The notes beneath the pieces are model-generated. The model did not search any database. It saw only the letters and a program-made list of their open reading frames with translations, and had not been told where the DNA came from. 64,000 nucleotides of DNA, taken from contig NC_057789.1 of assembly GCF_014905175.1 (NCBI RefSeq), forward strand, positions 26,346,555-26,410,554, in the 5' to 3' direction. Positions 59,427 to 64,000 of the stretch are shown piece after piece (within the stretch, counting starts at the first letter, position 1; the number at the start of each line of letters is the position of its first letter). This DNA is from Aphidius gifuensis. Taxonomy: Eukaryota; Arthropoda; Insecta; Hymenoptera; Braconidae. The translations under genes were made by a program, and so were the position numbers.

Positions 59427-60728
59427 TTAAAAACGTTTAAGGCACTGCATTATAATTGATCTCAATCTTCGACGAACATGTTGATCACGATTGCAAATAA
59501 TATGAGTTGAATTATCACCAAGTTGAATAATTGTATCATCATCCTAAATTAAATTTAAAAAAAATAATTAATAATATTTAAATTGTTATGTAATATGATA
59601 ATTGTATTACTATGATTCTTAAAAAAATAATATTTGTTGATGTTGGAGTGTGTTGTACTTTTGCACCAGGTATTCCTTCTTGACTTAATTTAATAACAAG
59701 CTCTTGTGGATCAATATGACCATATTCATGTTTTTTTCCATTAGCAAGATCATTATTATCTAATATCATTGAATCAAGTGCTTTTCTTTTTAATCCAAGT
59801 CTATCATCTAGACATTTAATTGTATAAACATTGTCTTTAACTTCAAGTTCACCAGTTACAGATGCAAGACTTAAACCAGGTCTAATTTCACTTGGAATAA
59901 TATTACCAGCTAGTTCTGGTTCAATAAAAACACGTCCTTTTTTTCTTTTTAATGGTAATTTTATAACTTCACCACGTTTAAATGTTATCAATGGTTTTTC
60001 CTAAAAATATTTTATTTAAACAAATAAATTAATAAGTATGTCTATGCACATAAAGAATATATTATATTGTTTAAAAATTAATTACCCCAACAGGATCAAT
60101 AACAAGATCAACTCTATGTGGTGCTGTATAAGGTGGCTGTGTATAACATTCTGGTACAACAAGATTATCTGGTTTTAAATCTCTTATTAATTTATTAGCT
60201 TGTATAAAATTTAATGATGTATCAATTGGACAATGAACAGCTTTCATAGCAAGTGGTTGAAATGGTGCAAGTGCATCTAAATATGGAAAATCTGGTTCTG
60301 TAAATATAATTGGATGTTGTGGATTATTACCCCATAATTGTACAAAATGTACAGCATCACCAAAACGTAAACTTGGATGACCACAAAAAACAACACATGG
60401 TTGACGATAATCATTACTAAAACCATCAGCCCAAGCTGGTTCTTCTGGTAAATAAACTTTATTTTGTTTATTTGTTGATTTGAACATTCAAATAAATCAT
60501 GAACAACACCAGATGGATAACAAGGTATTAAAACACATCCACCACTTCTCAATGTCATCGCTATATTAAAAATAAAAATAAATTATTAATTTTTTATAAA
60601 TTAATTTAAATGTTAATAAACTTACCAACATTCATACACAATTCACCAAGCATTGTATCAGGATTTGCTGTTGGTGTTTGTGTTAAACCAGTTAATATTG
60701 AAACATCAGCAATATCATGATAATGATC
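59427..60728 (-). pseudogene. INTS9: 5'-truncated, internally deleted INTS9 (Integrator subunit 9)
   Basis: Blocks as complement: 60626-60728, 60086-60560, 59611-60000, 59427-59543, with normal GT/AG ends. Block 1 gives [20 protein letters not shown]; block 2 [13 protein letters not shown], then after a frameshift [14 protein letters not shown] and [20 protein letters not shown] with [20 protein letters not shown]; block 3 FKRGEVIKLPLKRK and later sequence; block 4 THIICNRD with the closing CLKRF and a stop. These are the beta-CASP and C-terminal (INTS11-binding) regions of INTS9, the catalytically inactive metallo-beta-lactamase partner in the Integrator cleavage module. Relative to the family, about 39 residues are missing at 60470-60490 with loss of frame, and about 15 are missing after LPEEP. 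The 5' part stops in mid-exon at 60728 against the duplicated segment. The splice sites of the remainder are intact, so decay is probably recent, or the locus is misassembled. Confidence 0.8.
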
Positions 60729-61885
60729 CAGGGGGTTGAAAAATATACACGCGATAATAAAGAAAGGAAGTTTTTAAAAATATGAATAAAAATATATATC
60801 AAAGTTTGAAAATACAGAAACTTTTTTTTTTTTTATTTTTATATATCTATTTACAAAAGAAAAAAAAAATTCAGCTAATAAGTAGATATAAAAGTTATAA
60901 ATAAAATAAAATAAAAATATAATAGTTAATAAAAATTAAATGGCAATTAATTATTTTATTTTATTTTTCTCAAGTCAATTGGAAATTTACTTTGATTATT
61001 TTTTTTTCTTTTTTGAATATATGAAATATTTTTTATCACTTTGGCTATTTTTGTATGACCCTCTTGTTTATACCTAAAACTTGATGAATATTATTTCACG
61101 TTAATGAGCTTTCTAGGGCTTTTCTTTATCATTCTCTGAAATCCTTTATTAAATTTTAATCAGATTTACAATTATGTTTATATAAATAATATTGCATTTG
61201 GTGTTTAATGAAATTAAATTGAAATATTAAAGATGATTTTGTTATGAAACTTTTGAAATAACTTGTTGTTGAATTAATATTTGTTTACATGTGGAATAGT
61301 TTGAATTTAAATGTTAGTTTAATATATATTTTGTGGGTTGGTGAATTGGTATAAAGATGTTTTGGGGGAATATGCATTTCTGGCAAAGGGATCTATATAG
61401 TTGAAGACTACTGTGAGTTTGTATGTGGCCACGTAAGTTTTGGTCTGACAATGTCCAGCTTTGTGAACACATCAAAAGGATTTCAATCTAGTTCTTTGTT
61501 AATAATTTAAATGAACTGTCTGCTACTGAATTTATTAACTAAATTTACTTGATATTTTTTTTTGAATAAATTATTATCACTTGGTTTGGCAAAATAAATA
61601 AAAGTAAAAATATTCAAATCTTAATTAATTGTAAATTTATCATTTTTAATATTAATAAAATATTTAGATTTTTAAATTAATTAATTAATTAATTTTTTAA
61701 TAATTAATCATTTTAAATTTTTTAAGTTTTTTAAAAAAAACTTTTTTTTAATTTTTACTCAACTTAAAATTACTTTGAGTTGTAAAAACAATAATAGTAT
61801 TTTATTATAAATAAATTATTTATTTATATTTATTTTTTTCAAATTATTTAAAAAAAATTGTCAATAAAAAAAATTATTTCTTTAC

Positions 61886-61949
61886 CGACAGAAAAAAATT
61901 TCATAGTTAATATTTTTGCCGCTGATGGCTCTGCTTTAGTCGACGCCAT
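61886..61949 (-). other. Candidate first coding exon in duplication copy 2 (minus)
   Basis: Same 21-codon exon as in copy 1: MASTKAEPSAAK at its start, AAAATGGCG context, donor GTC G|GTAAAG. A C-to-T change relative to copy 1 is silent. Its downstream exons would lie to the left, where INTS9 remnants follow, and none was found. Confidence 0.3.
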
Positions 61950-62084
61950 TTTATTTTGTTGAAATGTTATTAGAAAATTAAGCTCCGTTATATTTCGTGT
62001 TTATTAATTAAATAAAGACTTTGTTAATTAACAGTTTGGGTTTTTTGTATTGAGAAAATTGTCGCGAACAAATTGAGTATAAAT

Positions 62085-62169
62085 ATGTCGGTTGGAATTG
62101 TTTGGTTTTACAATAATATCTGGATATTGGTGACAGCTCAACTCCAACCAAAAGCTGTCAATTCACCAG
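62085..62169 (+). other. Candidate first coding exon with signal-peptide-like sequence (plus)
   Basis: ATG at 62085 opens MSVGIVWFYNNIWILVTAQL followed by QPKAVNSP and donor G|GTAAAA (28 codons plus one base). The hydrophobic core flanked by polar ends resembles a signal peptide. It diverges from the minus-strand exon candidate with 135 bp between the two ATGs. In copy 1 the same ATG is followed by a one-base insertion and an early stop. The next acceptor (TTTTACAG before 62534) gives only a short open frame. Confidence 0.3.
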
Positions 62170-62500
62170 GTAAAAATGATGGAATTATTTATAAATATTA
62201 ATTTTTTATTATTGTAAAATTGTTGTTTATTAACAATACATCGAATAAAAGTAAGAAAAAAGTCAATTAAGTATTTAATGTCACAATATAAATGACAAAG
62301 AAAAATAGACTTTTGAGGTTAGGTTGACTGACAATTATTGAGTAAACAAATTAAAAAAATAAATTTAAATTAATATGTTTACAGTATTTTATTCAAAAAA
62401 AAAAATACAGAACAACAATAATTAGCAATATTATAGTTTATTTATATTGTTTAATCATATTATATGGAAAAGAAAAAAAATGACAATATAATTTTGGAAA

Positions 62501-64000
62501 AAAAACGTGATATTTTAATTTTTTATTTTACAGATATCAACAATTATTGGCTGGGCATATACTTGCCAAGTAGTTGACACTAATAACCATAAAAGTAAAT
62601 ATGTTGACATTTACAATTAAATCAACTTGCTGATAAAATTGAGCTGCAGATATTGGTAGTGCTGATGAATCATCATAAATTTAGGTATTAATTATTTATT
62701 TATTTCTTTGTCTTGACATTGCATACTGTGTTTTGCTAACCTTTAATTAATATATTTTAATTTTAGATTGAAAAATTGTCTTTTGGTTATTTAAAAAACA
62801 ATTGTTAAATTGTCATGGCTCAATTTTGCTGTAATGGAATTAAAAATTCAAAAAACAATTTGAAAGTTTAGAGCTTGACAAAAACAACAACTTGCATTTG
62901 CTCCAGCTGGACCTGTTAGTTTACAAAATTAAAATTAATTTAATTTAATAAAATTATTTTTAAATTTTAATAATAATATACTTTTTATTAACAGCCTATT
63001 ATAGACGTAAAGAAGATGTGAGCTAATGTTATTTCAATTATGCAAGATGTTGGTGAAACCAAACAAGAATGACCAAAGCCCTGTTTCATCATGTAATGAT
63101 ATTCTTTTAATTAAAAATCTATAATCTATATTTTTTAAATCCATCAATTTAAGAAGAAAAATTATAATCAATTTCATTTAGTATTTTTAATATTACTTTT
63201 TTTAATCGAACAATATTTACTAACAATATTGGATCGAATTGCAAATGATAAACTTGAGTTGTTTAATAAGAAAATTATTAAACAACTCGTTACATTTGTT
63301 TTTTAAATTATCACTGATTTATCTATGAAAAAGAAAACAAATAGAATCAATATACTATAAAACTCTGAAAGTGAAGAGCAGTTGTGTTGTCATCAGTTGA
63401 TGATAATGCAGTAGGCTCCAACTCAGTGTGATTTGAAAAACAATTTATGTAGTTTGTAAATCTATTTAAATCTTTTATTTATTGATTTATTTATTGATAA
63501 TAATGTTTTTGTTTTATTATCTCTTTCACAGATTGTATGAAGCATGTGTGTTTCTAAGTATTATTATGACAGTGTCAATTAAAGGGTGTTGAAGTTTGTT
63601 TACTGTGCTAGTGCGTGTACTGTGTTGGTGCCTGTTTACTTCATGTGTTGAATTACATATGAATGTAATTACCTGGAGCTTCCTGAAAAAAATTGACTGA
63701 GAGTGCTGAGGTTTTCTCTTCAATGCTGCAAAAGGTAAGATTTATTTATTTGAATAATATTTTCGATAAACAATTTTTTCGTGTCGCTTTTAAAATCTAC
63801 ACATTATATCGGCTGCGAGTCATTGAATAAGTAGTTTGAGCCCAACAAAATACCCAGTTAGTCTGCTTTATCGACGTTCAGCTCAACCAAGTTTCAGTAA
63901 AATTCTAACGATGACAGCACATAGTTTTCCAAATTTTCCAACTTAAAAAATATAAAAGGACAATTCAATTGACCGGCCTTGTGATCTTGTTATTGCTTTG
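62501..64000 (+). other. AT-rich end region with traces of coding sequence
   Basis: 62534-62620 follows an acceptor-like TTTTACAG. 62800-62932 reads WLNFAVMELKIQKTI, stop, KFRA, stop, then QKQQLAFAPAGPVSLQ. After TTAACAG at 62994 it continues PIIDVKKM, stop, ANVISIMQDVGETKQE, stop. The repeated in-frame stops and exon-like borders suggest a decayed gene; I do not recognise the family. 63380-63735 is less AT-rich, without a supported frame. Confidence 0.35.

Larger units (their letters stand above)
60727..62500. repeat. Segmental duplication, copy 2
   Basis: Direct repeat of 47981-49695. Its left edge cuts into an INTS9 exon, sharing TCCA at the junction. Copy 2 continues to the right past the similarity end into TTTTATTTTACAG and further sequence, whereas copy 1 passes into the T-rich array. 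Copy 2 carries an extra 53 bp near 62240-62292. Confidence 0.92.

Overview
The window is insect nuclear DNA: very AT-rich, with spliceosomal genes whose short introns (about 60-200 bp) carry GT..AG ends and T-rich acceptor tracts. A lozenge-class Runx gene and an ARFGEF3-like gene indicate an arthropod. The extreme AT content suggests a hymenopteran such as a parasitoid wasp, but that is an inference from composition. Homology calls rest on recognising protein families from memory; no search was run.

Left part (1-9,963, minus strand): an intact THAP-domain / P-element-type transposase gene runs off the left edge. Its four coding exons join in phase. The 8.45-kb intron between exons 3 and 4 contains a 3.9-kb array of about 16 tandem units, each unit itself a long inverted repeat, plus a separate three-copy 146-bp repeat. 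About 1.1 kb of divergent intergenic DNA follows.

Second part (10,979-20,711, plus strand): a complete 11-exon gene encodes a 2,198-residue ARFGEF3/BIG3-type protein, a Sec7-family relative that is probably catalytically inactive. One long intron holds an unusually GC-rich, phase-preserving 219-bp exon candidate with an in-frame TAG.

Third part (22,688-44,371, minus strand): a complete six-exon lozenge-type Runx transcription factor of 564 residues, with an intact Runt domain and C-terminal VWRPY. Its introns (12.5, 2.4 and 4.8 kb) and upstream DNA contain GC-richer islands, some with Runx consensus sites, which are candidate enhancers.

Right part (about 47,980-64,000) is rearranged DNA. 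A roughly 1.7-kb segment is present twice (47,981-49,695 and 60,727-62,500). The first copy ends where a 4.46-kb T-rich TTTTTTCGAG/TTTTTTAG array begins. The second copy abuts a truncated INTS9 gene that has internal deletions and a frameshift. Between them lie decayed, partly duplicated fibronectin-III exon fragments. The segment carries a pair of divergent first-exon candidates, so it may have duplicated a bidirectional promoter.

No tRNA, rRNA or CRISPR array was found. The least ordinary items are the palindromic satellite in the transposase intron, the TAG-bearing cassette exon candidate, and the duplication/satellite/INTS9 breakpoint complex.
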